Below, piece after piece: positions 19,957 through 31,932 of a stretch of 64,000 nucleotides of DNA. Source of the stretch: Tetragonia tetragonoides (taxonomy: Eukaryota > Streptophyta > Magnoliopsida > Caryophyllales > Aizoaceae). The position numbers and the translations under genes were made by a program. Numbering within the stretch: the first letter of the stretch is position 1; each line of letters begins with the position of its first letter. Location of the stretch: the NCBI GenBank assembly GCA_038025085.1, contig CM076146.1:19849001-19913000 (forward strand), written 5' to 3'. The notes beneath the pieces are model-generated. The model had not been told where the DNA came from. It searched no databases and saw only the letters and a program-made list of their open reading frames with translations.

Positions 19957-22900
19957 TCGAAAATAAGAATAATTATACAACTTTTGTACGAAATAATACT
20001 TTCAAAATGATAGAACCTTAGCCACAACACTCTCTAAACCAGCAATCAAAATGCTATGTGCCTTGCCAATTCATCAAAGCCTAGCACAGTTTTATGACAA
20101 GCATAAAGTATAAGCAGCGAATCCACAACAGAAAAACAACAACACAAAGTGATCCCAAGTAAGATATTAAATCAAATATATAAAATCGAAGCAGTACAGA
20201 GAATTTAAGAGACTGTTTCTTTAAAAAAAGAACCAGAGAGATGTTGTAGAAAAGAAATATGCACATATAGTCCAAGAACATACAAAACTGAAAAGAAGAT
20301 AAACCTACCTCTGTGTCAAAGCTAACAGCGGTTGTGCCTCCAGAATGCAGAGAGAAAAAGAGCAAAGAGATCGAAGGAGATAGAGGTTAGACTGACTGCA
20401 CACTGTATTCCGTACAAAGAAAAATAACACAAACTAATGAGCTAGATAAACAGAAATTAATAATAAAAATAAAAAAAACATCGTGCAATCTAAACAAATA
20501 AAAGCATCGTTCATTTGGAGAATTTAAGAGCATGGTTCATTATATAGAAATGCTCTTGAGGTGCAACAATTAGTGACATCCCTACACAGCACCCGGACAC
20601 AGGATATCGAAGCTACCCAACCTGTAAACTCTCAAAAGTAACACCAACCAGGGAAAACGGATGGTGCATGCACTTTCGATGGTGCATGCACTTTATAACA
20701 GGTTGTTTGAACCACATCTCAACCCAAGTATAAAAGGATCACAAGATTCACAACAAAACCTTTAACTTCTCAAACCATGCATAATAATCAAACAAAAGCT
20801 TCCTGTGACAAACTGAGCTCAATCAAGAACAATGAAACAATAATATTAAAGCCAACCGTCAAGACTCAAGAGGCTCCAAGCAGTAGGAGGAAAACAGAAA
20901 AAACTAAAGCCACATAGTACTGAATTCCATCAGTTGTAATCATGGTTTCTCAGGCATTACAATAGATTAGAGTAAGATTATTACCACAATGAAAACAGAA
21001 AAATAGGAGGAAAAAAACAGCAATTAAAGAAACCCAAAAGACAAAGACAGAGAAGAGCACAAGAAATCCAACAACAAACTAATTGTAATCAACGCGCAAA
21101 ACCAAATTTCAGATACATAACTACAGCAAACCAACAAAAAATTCCACCAAACAGAAGAAATGAGAAGCCTGAACGAAACTAAGAGAGATTGGGAGAAAGA
21201 ACAACAAATCTAATATGGACGTCGCATCCAACGCTTGGAAAAGCAGTTCAGTGAAATCAGGTTACCTTATGTTACTAGAAAACGAGCACCAAACGAAGAA
21301 GAAAATAAAAACCATGACTTCTAAACCACTTGAACAGTATATGCTAAATGCCTCATCAACCCAGGTTTGCTAGCCCAATTTGTTAATCACTTAGGACTAA
21401 AAATACTCATTTGTATGCTGAAATCATAGTAAAACAATTAGAGACAGCAACAGCAAAAGTAAAACAGAGAGAAACCAAAATAGTCTACCAATTTCAAGTA
21501 TAATGTTCTGATCTAAATTTTTAGATCAGAAATTCGCAAACATGGGAGAAAACACCTTCTAAAGTGCACGGAAATAAATCCTAATCGATCTTCATTGCTA
21601 GTACTACACGTGTACTGCATTTTAATAGAGTTTCCAGCTTTATAACCAGGGAAAATCTAGGTTACAGAGGCCATTGTCAAGTCTGAATACAGCAGCAGAA
21701 TTCACTACGATAACATGGAAAAATCATCGTTTCAGCTCATAAATACATAACCAAACTGAATAAAGTTTGTTGCACACATAGTAGACTTGCTAATAATTGA
21801 TTTTGCAACTTTGAAACTTGCAAAGCTAAGCTGAAAGAGGATTTAAATAGAACTGGTACAGCAGGTCTTGTTAAAGATTCATATTCACAAATTGATCCGT
21901 TTAAGAATTAGAAACAAGGACCTAACCAATGCCTTTGAGCTTCTAGTTGTATTGTCTTGATTTCTTATCATCTAGGGTCAATAAAAACTCAATAACATGC
22001 TGAAAACGCAGGTCGACAATCAGAATCGATCATTAGAACCGGAGCAAAAAGTCTAAAACAAAGAGAACCTAGCCAAAAGAAGTTCGGATTGGAATTTAGC
22101 TCAATTCATTTAAAATATCAGCATGTAAGCTTCCATTATTGAACATGGTTTCATCACTAGCTAGCAAGAAGAAGATGTACATATCGGTATTGAGTGCAGA
22201 ATCAAGGACAAATCACTAACAAATTCCACCAAAGCCAAGTACATCAATCTACACTAGTTCTCAATGCAATGATCACAAACACATGTACACAGTAGCTGCA
22301 CTTAACCTAACAAAAATAGCTGCACTTGACTCTCAAATCTGGATAACTTACTTCACTGCAAATTCTGCAAACTAAGTCAAAGTTTCAACCTAACTAAGGA
22401 AGCAACTCTCTACCCATCAAAAAATTATGTGCAATTGTTACACCTTCTCACTCTCTCATCTTCTAAGAATCAACAAGTCTCTGACTATAAGCTGCAGGTT
22501 ACAGCCCCTCAGGTCTCAGGGGCCAAATTCTACCATTAATATAACTTACAATAAATCACATAACTAGTGGTCCAATCATTTAATTCAAAGTAGCAAATGG
22601 TTTATTAATCTCTTCTAACTGATCTCATATATCCTCAATCAATCAGTGCTTTAAATCATAAATGCAAAACATAGTGAATTTATCCAAATATAAAAAAAAT
22701 ACAAAATTAGTGAGTTTGGATCAACCAAACAAGGTTAAGGGAACCCACCAAAATACTCTACTTATTTCTATTATCAGTAAGACAGTAACCCAACCCAACA
22801 TATCAAATAGTCCCAGAATCAAACAGTAAGAAATTTATGGTGAATTGGCAGCACTTTAATGCAGTCCAATTAAATGGGTACCTACTGTTTTTCAGCATGA

Positions 22901-23111
22901 ATGTAACCTTTCACACCAGGAACCAACCTAAACATTTCAAAACCAAAGAACCCCACATCACAATCATCACCCAACAAGAAAACCTATAATAATAATAACA
23001 ATAACAATAACAATAACAATAACAAACCCAGACCACAAAATAAGTAAAAGAGGAGAGAGAAATTAATTACTTGATCATACACATGAAGGAGCCAATAATT
23101 TTTCTTTTTAC

Positions 23112-23345
23112 AGGAATGGGCGACGGTCTTTTTTAATGACCGACGTGTATTGGTTGAGTATGTGCATCGGTCATATCGGTCAACCGTCGTCCATTCCTAA
23201 TCGCGTAAATTATTCTTTCACTTTTGACTTATGTGCGTCGGTTGTATAGTAGAACCGTCGCCTATTCTAAATATTTATTTACAAAAATGCCAATGCCTCA
23301 CTATGGGCAACGGTTGTCACGATCAACTGTCGCATATTAGGCGAT
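23112..23345. repeat. Right subterminal repeat block of the CACTA element
   Basis: Units include gggcgacggtc, gaccgacgtgt, gtgcatcggtc, aaccgtcgtcc, gtgcgtcggttg, aaccgtcgcc and gcaacggttg. They use the same core as the left block but are sparser, an asymmetry common in CACTA termini. Confidence 0.8.
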
Positions 23346-24431
23346 GCACATGGATGTTTTTGTACTAGTGAATGCTAATTGTCGGACATCGAATAATCAT
23401 CTTGATTGCCTAATCATGAAAGTCGATTAGAATTTCTTGTGGGCTTTGGATTGAATTTCGCTATTCATGCTGTAATACCCCGACTATTTACGTTATTTTC
23501 AGAAAATGATTTATTATTATCTAAAGTACAAATCATTATTTGATTTGTATATTTAGTTGTAAATGTTTATGTGTGTATTTATTTTGGCTTTTAGAAAACA
23601 AACAAAAAAAGGCTTTAGAAGTCTAAACCGACTTCAACTCTTCCACCGTTCTTTTAAGTCGGTTTTCCTTATTTTTAATCTTTTAGCCTTACTTCCCTTT
23701 CTCTGTTTTTGGGGAGCCCGTATATCACCATCACCATCGTTTTTCTTCCCACGATCCCTGACCACCACCGCCATCCCCTTCTTCCTCATTTTTTACGAAA
23801 GTTTACTGCTGTTTTCTGGGTTGTTCTACTGGCACTTGGATTTTGATGTTGAAGGATCGAGTTTTCTCTCTCCTCTTGTTCTGTGTTCTGCGTGAGCTTT
23901 CCCCTGTTGTTCCTCTGTTGATGTTGCCGCTGTGCTGTTAGAGTTGCCATGGATTCACGAGCCCCCAATCGCCGCCTAATCACCGCCGAGTCCACACCCA
24001 ATTCAGCCTCTTCGTGGGTTTGATTCCAGAAACCCTAAACCCCAAATTTATTGTTTCAATTTCTGATTTTTAGGGTTTTGATTATTAAGTTCTAATTTGA
24101 TTATATATGCATATATGCTAGATGTTAGATGATTGAATTAGAGAGATTTTGATGCGTAATTGTTTTGGAGCTCGATTTAGAGGTAACGCTTTCTAGTCAC
24201 TTTGGAATTGGATGTTAATTTCTCTTTTATATATGAATTGATGCTCTTTGTTGGGTTCATTTGATCACTATTGTATTCTGAGTGAATTGCTGTTGTTTGC
24301 CCAATAATTGTTAGTTGAATTATTCATGTTCAGTGCTGCATAATTGAGTACTCACAGATTATTATGTTTATGGGTATATGGTGGCAGGTTAGTGTATATT
24401 AGGCCTTGTGTAGGTGAAGTTAGTTTGAGAC

Positions 24432-25397
24432 TGTAAGGACCCGGGATTTCTACGGCCCACGGAGTGCGTCCTTATAGAAAATTTGTAAGTTGGAGGTTTA
24501 GATAAGTTCAAGGAATCGTCGAATTAGAAAATCTTTTGAAAAGACTTGAAATGAATAAAAACCTTGAAAGAGGTCACAAATCTGCTATCGGCGTCGAAGA
24601 GACAAATCGAAGGGACAATCCGAAGGGACAACCCAATAGCGCGATAAGTGAACTGATCATGTCTTTAGAAAAACTCCCGCTCATATAGAACATATGAGTA
24701 CCCAAGAATAAAGGGTTCCGAGGCGAAGGTACGAGGTGGGAAGGTGTTAGGCACCTCGCCCGTTTATGACGGCCTCTACTAACTCAAGTTTGGAAGAAAG
24801 AGGGGGAAGCTCGGTGTCAATAGTCCCGAGAATAGAGGTTGTCAACTGTAGACGGTGTGTTTTGAACTGAGGGTGAATGGTTGTTTATATAGGCGTGGGG
24901 AAGTAGGGTTGGACGACAGAAATTGAGCTAAAAAACGAGACGGGCTTGAAAAATCAGCTGGGCCCGAAGAAGGGGCCGTGCTGCTAGCGGCCCTGGGAAA
25001 ATTGTCAGCGCCGCTAGCGGCCCTGGGACTTATTCTAGGGCCGCTGACGGCTCTCAGCAGCCAGCTGGATGTCGTCATCCAGTCTATTTTTATTTTCCGG
25101 AGGAATTTTTGTTTTTCGAAAAATATGAAAAGACCGTTTTACCCTTGGAGGGTAAAAGATGGTTCTACCCCTAAATCGCAACTTGGCGACCAAGGGTCGG
25201 AAAAAGGCGTGAGACGTGTCGTTGGAAAGCTCTTGAACGGAGCTTCTGAATCAAATGGAATGAAGGAGCGTTTGGATGAAAAACCTGAGACCTTATCTTA
25301 ACTATTAAAGAAAAAATAGCAGTTCAAGTTTATAAATTACTCCTTTCATCATCGGGCTTTTGCGGAGAAATCTGAAGGCGCTTTTTTGGCGTCTACA
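24432..25397 (-). repeat. Tat element 3' LTR (966 bp)
   Basis: On the plus strand TGTAAGGACCCGGG ... TTTTGGCGTCTACA. In minus orientation the LTR starts at 25397 next to the PPT AAAGTGGGGGCTTC (25398-25411). A TATA box (minus, CCTATATAAA, 24884-24893) lies downstream of a GC-rich palindrome block at about 24966-25062. Confidence 0.92.
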
Positions 25398-25411
25398 GAA
25401 GCCCCCACTTT
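25398..25411 (-). promoter_or_regulatory. Polypurine tract of the Tat element
   Basis: The minus strand reads AAAGTGGGGGCTTC immediately before the LTR start TGTAGACGCC, the usual plus-strand priming site of this lineage. Confidence 0.8.
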
Positions 25412-25986
25412 GATCGAGCTTGAGTAAAAGCGAAGATCAAAGTACTCCGAAGGCAACATGCAGGATGCTGATGTGCACATGGTGTGTGAGAGTGTACAGT
25501 ATGCATGCATATGAAGACAAACCTGAGTTGGAACACGCTCATAGTGTGCTAAGATTTCATCTCTGTGAACACAAGAGAAAATAAAAGGTTATGTTAGCAG
25601 GATAGTACACCGCTCGTAGATGGTCTAAACGTTTGCTGGGGACCTGTATTCAGAGTGAATGAAAAAGTTAGTAATACTTTGAGAATGATCAACGCGGAGT
25701 GCTTCTACAAACAGTGACTAAACACCGCTTGGCGGATGTCGAGATCCCGTCCCTGTTATAAGAAACGAAAAAGTCAACGAGATAAGCGTGATTAAAAATA
25801 ATCGGCCATAAAGTGGCTAGGACATATGAACAGTTTAAATGCAATAGCTTAAGCAATCATTGACTGAAACATATAAAAAACTAATTGACAATATAACTGC
25901 AATAGTTTAAGCAACCACTGACTGACACAACAATAAGTAACCTCGTAGAAGGGACGGTTTAACCGCAATAGCTTAAGCGGTCATTG
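25412..25986. other. Tat element non-coding 3' segment
   Basis: Non-coding. Diverged copies of gcaatagcttaagcaatcat (about 25839, 25892 and 25966) lead into the tandem repeat and suggest an older, longer-period repeat. Confidence 0.5.
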
Positions 25987-26172
25987 ACTGACCCAAAAAT
26001 TTGTAGCCTCGCAGAGGGACTGACCCCAAAAATTTGTAAAAGCGCAGAGGGACTGACCCCAAAAATTTGTAAAAGCGCAGAGGGACTGACCCAAAAATTT
26101 GTAAACATCACAGAGGGACTGACCCCAAAAATTTGTAAAAGCGCAGAGGGACTGACCCCAAAAAATTTGTAA
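25987..26172 (+). repeat. 33-34-bp tandem repeat, about 6 copies
   Basis: The unit gggactgaccccaaaaattt plus gtaaaagcgcaga repeats from about 25987 to 26172. The first copy has gcctcg and the fourth has catcac in place of aagcgc. It lies between pol and the 3' LTR, the hypervariable region where Tat elements often carry tandem repeats. It is not a CRISPR, since the copies abut without spacers. Confidence 0.85.
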
Positions 26173-26399
26173 TGATTAGTAAGGCCAACAGATTTTCTAG
26201 GCTTAAAATATTTTTGGGCGTTCGGGCGGTAAGAGTCGTCGCAGTGTAGATTCAGGATTCAGTACCTGGGACCAGCAAAAGTACACGGGTTAGTTTTACC
26301 TGAGAAAGTTGGTACCGTAAAATAGGCCAACTGTCGAATTTGAACTTGTGGGCCAGAGTGCTTTGCTCCCCCGCGCTTGGTACTGATTTTTGCCGCAAA

Positions 26400-26826
26400 T
26401 GAACTGAAGTATCAAAATTCGGACTTGAAAAAGGGGTCGTGGGTCAGCAGTGGGGCCCGTGCTGCAGGGCCACTAGCGGCCCAGGCCACCGCCGCTAGTG
26501 GCGCTGGGCCTTGGAGTGAGGCCGCAAGCGGCTCTGGCCGGCGCTGGGCTTGAGCCGAATAAAATGGCTTCAGTGATTTTTTTCTTTTTCGCGTGCCATC
26601 CTTCTTCTCGTCGAGCCATTGTCGAAGCTTCCCCATTGTTGAGTGCTCCACTTTGCTTGAGGTAAGTCGATTCTTGACCGTTTTCCTCGATTTTTGTCTT
26701 GAACTTGATTATTTTTTCGCCTACTTGCTGAATTTTGGGTTGCATTGTTGAATGGGTGCTTGTTTCTTGCGAATCTGAAACTTTTATTTTCCCACTTATA
26801 GAGAGAGAAAACTCCATTGCGTTCCC
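26400..26826 (+). promoter_or_regulatory. GC-rich palindrome block upstream of the antisense gene
   Basis: About 26461-26550 contains gccactagcggccc, gccgctagtggcgc, gccgcaagcggc and ggccggcgctggg. This resembles the block in the element's own LTRs (24966-25062; preceded there, as here, by cttgaaaaa). It stands about 280-360 bp upstream of the first codon of the plus-strand mobile-domain gene and could be part of its promoter. That role is inference; no clear TATA box is visible. Confidence 0.4.
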
Positions 26827-28974
26827 ATGGCTTCCGTAGACAAAGGAAAGCGTCCTCTGAGTGATAAGGAGTATGGCCGGAGCCTTTTCCGCACCGGGTT
26901 AGCTTCTACGAGAGCACCTCCGACCAACCACGCAGACGGAGCTCGACTGTACCAAGACTCTTTTATGCGGTTGGACTGGCGCCCGCCTGGAGTTTGGAAT
27001 CGCGGTGTTTTATTGCCGGATAGACGGAGTCATCTGTCTAAATTAGAGCTGGTATGTTTTCTGACTCTCTCTTTTTTTTCTTGTTCAGTATATTTGAGCT
27101 GAAAATTGGAGCTATTAGTGCTTCGGCACACGAACAAATTGGGACTTGTACTGGATTAGTGGTCAGCTGTATATATAATCTGTGTGGAATTATTTTAGCT
27201 GTATTTGTAGTATATGGGGTGTTGAGGAAAATTTGTTTGTTGGCTAGGGTGTCGGAGTTTTGTTGCAGGCTCTTGGGACTACATCCCTTTGGGCTATGAT
27301 GTTGGGGACCTTTTCGGAGGGGGCTAGGAATTTGGTACTGGGCTCGGGTCTTGACGAGTTTCTTACTGTCATCCCTGCGTGTCACTCGGGGGATTCTAGG
27401 ATTATTGCTAGGGGTTTGCTGGAGAGGTTTTGGGATACCACGAACACTTTCTATACACCTGTGGGAGAGATGTGCCCCAACCCTTATCAGTTTGCTGTGC
27501 TGACGGGGTTCTCTTTTAGAGGGCGCCATATTCAATACGACGCGAGCTACTGGAGGCGTAGTGATACTTTGCTGGAGCTTTACGGGCCCGTATCCATCCA
27601 CTTCGATAAGGATCGGGTTTCTTTGCCGCGGTTGTGGGAGGCCGTTGCGGAGCAGGGACTTACCGAGGAGCAGAGGGCTCATATTTTCCTGGCTTGCTTG
27701 CTGGGGTCGACGATCTTTGCTCAGAAAAAGAGCGTGTGTCAAGTCGGTTTCTTGACATGCTTGGAGGATTTGACCAAGGTTCATGAGTACAACCTTGGTG
27801 CCGCTGCTTACGCTTCTTTGGTGAAGTGGTACCGTCGGGCCTGTAGGCCTAAGGAGATGAGTGAGAGGACATCCATCATGGGCCCACGGAGGATTCTGGA
27901 GATAGGCTCTCATATATTCCGCTTTTCTTTCTTTTGTGAGCACATGTTTTTGGATTTGGAGCTTATTTATTTGCTTGTATGGCAGCTGTGATTCTTTGAG
28001 TACTTTCCAGCTTTTGGACCTCACCGTCCTGGTTTGAGGATGTTCCCATTAGGTTTACGGTGGGTTGGTAGGGATACCCACCCATTTACCTCTTTGGAGC
28101 ATTTTCGGACTCTCTTCGAGAGTCGCGCCGCATCTACGGTATGTGGTTGTTGACTTGTACACATATATATTGTTTTTGGTTCATTTGGTGTGAATGAACT
28201 TTTGAGCTGGTAATCTGCAGGTATCTTGGTCTTCTTTTGATGATATTACCGGGGTTCCACCCCATATTACCACGGAGTCCTTTAGGGTGTCTTTTCTGCG
28301 GGTGGTCTTTGAGGGGCCATTTGGATTTGTATGGTATTGGTGGGAGCGCTTGACTCGGTTGGTCTATCCCTCCCTGGGTAGTCACTTGGTTCCGGATGAT
28401 CCTCTTTTGACCATGTTCTATCTGCGGGGTCTGAGTGTGCGGGACCTGGGAGTCGTGATCCGTGGTAGAGCGGCGCAGGAGTTTCTTATGCCGGAGGTTG
28501 TTGGCTTGGACCGCACGGCCGTATACCTGGCTTACTGCTTGGATCGTTTGATGCCGGACCTTACTTCTAAGGTAGGAAACTTATCTCCCTTTTTTAGCTA
28601 TATGTGTGATATACTGACCTCTTGTGTCTTGCAAGCGGATCGTCTAGCTCCTCAGGGTCCTAGGAGGTCTCATTCTAGAGCTCCTCAGGGTCAGCCTCCA
28701 AGTGTGATCTTGCCGACCAATGAGGTGAGGTACATTGGGGTGAGTAGGGGACGCATAGTGGAGGAGTTCCCCTTTCACATGGCTGATGGAGAGGCGGTGG
28801 AGGGCTTGCCTTTGCCCAACGGTTGTACTGGGTTAAGCTCCTTTTTATCTCTTCTCGTGTTTGTGTTTGCTTTTGGGTGTTGATTTTGTCTTGTGGCTCT
28901 CTCTTTTGTAGTTGAACCGGGAGCAGACGTCTCAGATCTTCAAACTAACGATTTCTGATCTCTTTGGCCCGCGT
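26827..28974 (+). pseudogene. Plant-mobile-domain (PMD) gene, antisense in Tat element
   Basis: The start ATG at 26827 gives MASVDKGKRPLSDKEYGRSL. Exon 1 ends at a GTATGT donor (27052) with an acceptor TTGCAG at about 27268. Exon 2 (about 27269-27900) reads LWAMMLGTFSEGARNLVL, LLERFWDTTNTFYTPVGEM, PYQFAVLTGFSFRG and LLGSTIFAQKK, a typical plant mobile domain (aminotransferase-like, as in MAIN/MAIL proteins). Exon 3 (FEYFPAFGPHRPGLRMFP) begins beside an in-frame TGA, and a GT donor for exon 2 is not evident. Exon 4 (about 28221-28570) follows a clean TCTGCAG, and further GT-AG signals are near 28571-28634 and 28831-28912. It is opposite in strand to pol. PMD genes in antisense are known in Tat elements. 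This copy seems decayed. Confidence 0.75.
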
Positions 28975-29044
28975 TTTTGCCTATAAATAGGATTTACGGG
29001 ATACTTGATGTTGTATCACTTTTCAGACCTTAGTTTTCTCAAAT

Positions 29045-30412
29045 TTTCCCAATCTTCTATCATGGTGAAATCCTTTGAGAACCTGTTCCATGCCTGGTGC
29101 AAAAATCTGCCCATAGAAGATAAACTTGAACTAGCCCCGTTTCACGTTTCAATCATCTAACTAGCCCCAGCTGACTTTGAAACCAACCAAGATATTTTGG
29201 CCCCTTCTTCGATCTGCTTTGAATTATTGGGACCCCGACCTGCATGTTTTCCGTTTTGGTAACTCTGAACTATGCCCTTTGGTTGAGGAATTTGCTGCGA
29301 TTACTGACATGCCTGATGCTCTTCCCCCAGCTGTGCCTTATTTGAGAGATCATTTTAAGGATCAGTACAGGAAATCCTTGGGTTTGTGATCTGCAGAAGC
29401 CAAAAGTATGATTCTTGGTGTCAATGTGGACTTGGTTAAACTTTGCGAAAAGTTTGCTATTTCATCTAATACTCAGGCGTTGTCGTCGGCAGTCTTTTGT
29501 GCTTTGCCTATTAAACTGCCTACTATTTGTTAATGCAGAATCTTCTAACTTGGGTCGAGCCTCGTTGTTGCGAGTGGTCAATCAAATGGTTGAAGGGCAT
29601 TCTCCTTTGCATCAGGTTGTAGGCGAGACTATCATGGGTCTCGACAGGTTGAAAATATCTCCTCAAGAAGCTTTTTCCGACAGCCCCCTGCTGCTTCAAA
29701 TTTGGTTATGTGAGCATTTGAGGCTGATAGAGTCACCAGATAATTTGATAGTTCGTGTCCCTCGAACTTGGTCAAAGAAAACCTATACCGCTGCTAGCTT
29801 CTTGGTTAGGAAAAGTCTATAGTTTGAAAAGTCCCTTGCTGAATGGGATGCCTTTTTCCATGCAGGACCTGTCATCTGTTGGCATGTGCCTTGGTGGAGC
29901 TTGACCTCCTTGGTTACCTGTGATACCTTTGTTCCTTTCACTACCATATTGAGTTTGTATAGGACTACCTTCTTCTTTCCCTCTAGGGTCATGAGGCAGT
30001 ACGGTTTGAAGCAGGTGATCCTTCGTCAGGAGACTACGAGACCAAATGTCGTAGCCTTTACCACTGAATTTGCTGCGGAGTGGGGATAGTATTGGCGTAG
30101 CCGGCACCGCTGGACTGTACCTCGGGTGATTACGTCAACTCAAGTTTCTGAGATCTATCTGAACTGGCTTTCCTGCAGTGATGGAGAAGCGAGACAATCC
30201 CTTCGTCATGAGGAGTGGGACCAACTAAAGCCTAAGTATGACTCGAAAACAAGAAGCTAGAAAAGAAAGGAAAGGCCTCAAATGGGAGGCTATCACGTAC
30301 TGAAAAAGAGGCAAGCCCCCCGCTCAAGGGAGCGGTCATAGGTCGTCCTCAAGCCAGGGTCCTTCAAAGAAGAACTCTTCAACGAAGCCTTCTAAAGGGA
30401 AGAAGGATTAAT
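29045..30412 (+). pseudogene. Second antisense frame, DUF7745-like, degraded
   Basis: From about 29054 a frame opens as MVKSFENLFHAWCKNLP, then shifts into FWPLLRSALNYWDPDLHVFR, FGNSELCPLVEEFAAITDMP and LPPAVPYLRDHF. The pattern YWDP-x-x-x-F-F-x-x-x-E-L-x-P-x-x-EEFA resembles the N-terminal domain called DUF7745 in Ogre-type retroelement proteins; I infer this from memory. Several stops and frame changes occur between 29386 and 30100, yet coding-like phrases recur, for example VRVPRTWSKK at 29752. A basic Lys/Ser-rich tail ends with TAA at about 30410. It shares orientation with the PMD gene and could be its 3' part or a separate gene. Confidence 0.5.
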
Positions 30413-30714
30413 GTAGTTTTCTAGGAAAGTAAGTCTAGTTTTGAAAAAAAATGATAAGAATTTGTTTAGCTTAAACCCTCATAGTTGCATTATTATTATT
30501 ATTTTTTTGTAACCTTAGGAAGTTTAATTCTTGCAATGTAAACTTATTCGTTCAGTTTCAATAAAGATTATCCCTTTTTGAATGAGTTGAATGGAATTTT
30601 GGATTGATTTTGGCCGGGCCCCTTTAAAAGTGTTACCTACGTATCCAGTGTGGAATCAGGCCAGCGTAGTTCGTTCAAGTTGTGTATGTCTTCTTTTTTT
30701 TCGAGTTTTTTTTT
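30413..30714 (-). other. 3' untranslated part with conserved Tat motif
   Basis: 30610-30685 on the minus strand reads cgaactacgctggcctgatt ... ggatacgtaggtaacacttt, a motif also present three times at 58560-58945 in another Tat element. The rest is AT-rich, with T-runs at 30687-30718. Confidence 0.6.
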
Positions 30715-31932
30715 TTAGACGTAGCACTTCTTCAGTTGATCCATTTTAGTGAGCTGGCTGAACTCAATGCCATCAATATCTATGAGTCTGACTGCGCCTC
30801 CTGACAGGATGTCCTTGATGATGAACGGGCCAGACCAATTTGGTCGAAATTTGCCTCTGGGGTCGGTAACTGGGGCTCGTAATTCTTTCCAAACTAAATC
30901 CCCTTCCTTTAAATTGCGAGGTCGAACCTTTTTGTTGAATGCTCTTGCCATGCGTTGTTGGTACATGTGGGAATAGTCTAGGGCCCGTAGGCGTCTTTCA
31001 TCCGTGAACATGAGCTCTTCGTAGCGGGCGTGTAACCACTGGGTTTCAGGAATTTCACCCTCTAAGGCTATGCGCATGGAGGGTAGTTGGACTTCTATGG
31101 GTAGAACTGATTCCATTCCATAGACTAGGGAATAAGCTGTTGCTCCCGTGGAGGATCTTATGGATGTCCTATATCCCCAAAGGGCAAACGGAAGTTCAAC
31201 ATGCCAATCTTTGTAGTTTTCTATAATTTTTTCAATGATAGTTTTGAGGTTATTGTTGGCGGCTTCTACTGCGCCATTGGTTTGGGGACGGTAAGGGGAT
31301 GATTTGTGGTGCTGGATTTCGTAGTTTTTGAGGAGGGTGGCTATTTCGGCTTTGAAATGGGAACCATGGTCACTGATGATTTCATGCGGAACACCGTATT
31401 GGCAAATGATGTTGTTCCTTATGAATTTGGACACTTGTTTGGAGGTAAGGACAGCATAGGATTGGGCTTTGACCCATTTAGTAAAATAATCTATGGCTAC
31501 CATGATGTATTCATGTCCTCCCAAGCCCTTCGGGGTGATCTTACCAATGATTTCTACTCCCCATGCGGAAAACGGCCAAGGGGATGTGATTTTGTGGAGC
31601 ATCGAGGGTGGCATATGCTGCAGGTTAGCATATATTTGACATTTTTTTCACTTCTTGACATAGTCGTAGCAATCCCTTTCCATAGTAGTCCAGTAGTATC
31701 CCGGTCGTAGGACTTTTCTAGAGAGCATTCGACCATTCATGTGTGGTCCGCACACACCATTGTGTACCTCGTCCATAATTTCTGCGGCTTCTTCGGAGTT
31801 CACGTATCTGAGGTTGACCCCGTTGTGGGACTTTTTGTACAGAACCCCTTTGTATTCTATGTACTGCGCCTCTAAGAGACGTCTTGAGGGTATATGCGTT
31901 TGGTGATGTAGTTGAAGACGTCTTGGTACCAA
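30715..31932 (-). pseudogene. Tat integrase
   Basis: The zinc domain reads MDEVHNGVCGPHMNGRMLSR ... CYDYVKKC (31648-31800). After a stop/shift near 31645 the catalytic core and C-terminus are open from 31614 to 30715: WGVEIIGKITPKG, VAIDYFTKWVKAQ (Asp), IISDHGSHFKAEI (Asp), YRPQTNGAVEAANNNLK (Glu). The end, GPFIIKDILSGGAVRL, is the standard C-terminal beta motif. All three catalytic acids are present. It ends naturally at 30715. Confidence 0.9.

Larger units (their letters stand above)
19482..23370. mobile_element. Non-autonomous CACTA element, 3,889 bp, complete
   Basis: The left end reads CACTAGTACAGAAA and the right end TTTTTGTACTAGTG, imperfect terminal inverted repeats. The flanking 3 bp are aat on both sides (19479-19481 and 23371-23373). 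The intact Athila LTR downstream shows the empty site with a single aat. Both ends carry subterminal gcgtcggttg/caaccgacgc repeats. The interior (about 19960-23100) is AT-rich, has no transposase frame, and contains a tRNA-like sequence at the left and an (aataac)n run at about 22988-23024. It must have moved with transposase from another element. Confidence 0.92.

Noticed and set aside
24842..25301. Ala/Ser-rich frames in the Tat LTRs (also 37194-37598)
   Set aside because: They are generated by the GC-rich palindrome block in the LTR and have no protein similarity I can name.
25987..26172. Possible CRISPR-like array
   Set aside because: The copies abut directly without unique spacers, and the DNA is a plant nuclear retroelement; it is a plain tandem repeat.
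26827..28974. The mobile-domain gene as an ordinary host gene
   Set aside because: It lies wholly inside a retroelement bounded by LTRs and a perfect TSD and appears interrupted; antisense genes of this type are known in the lineage.
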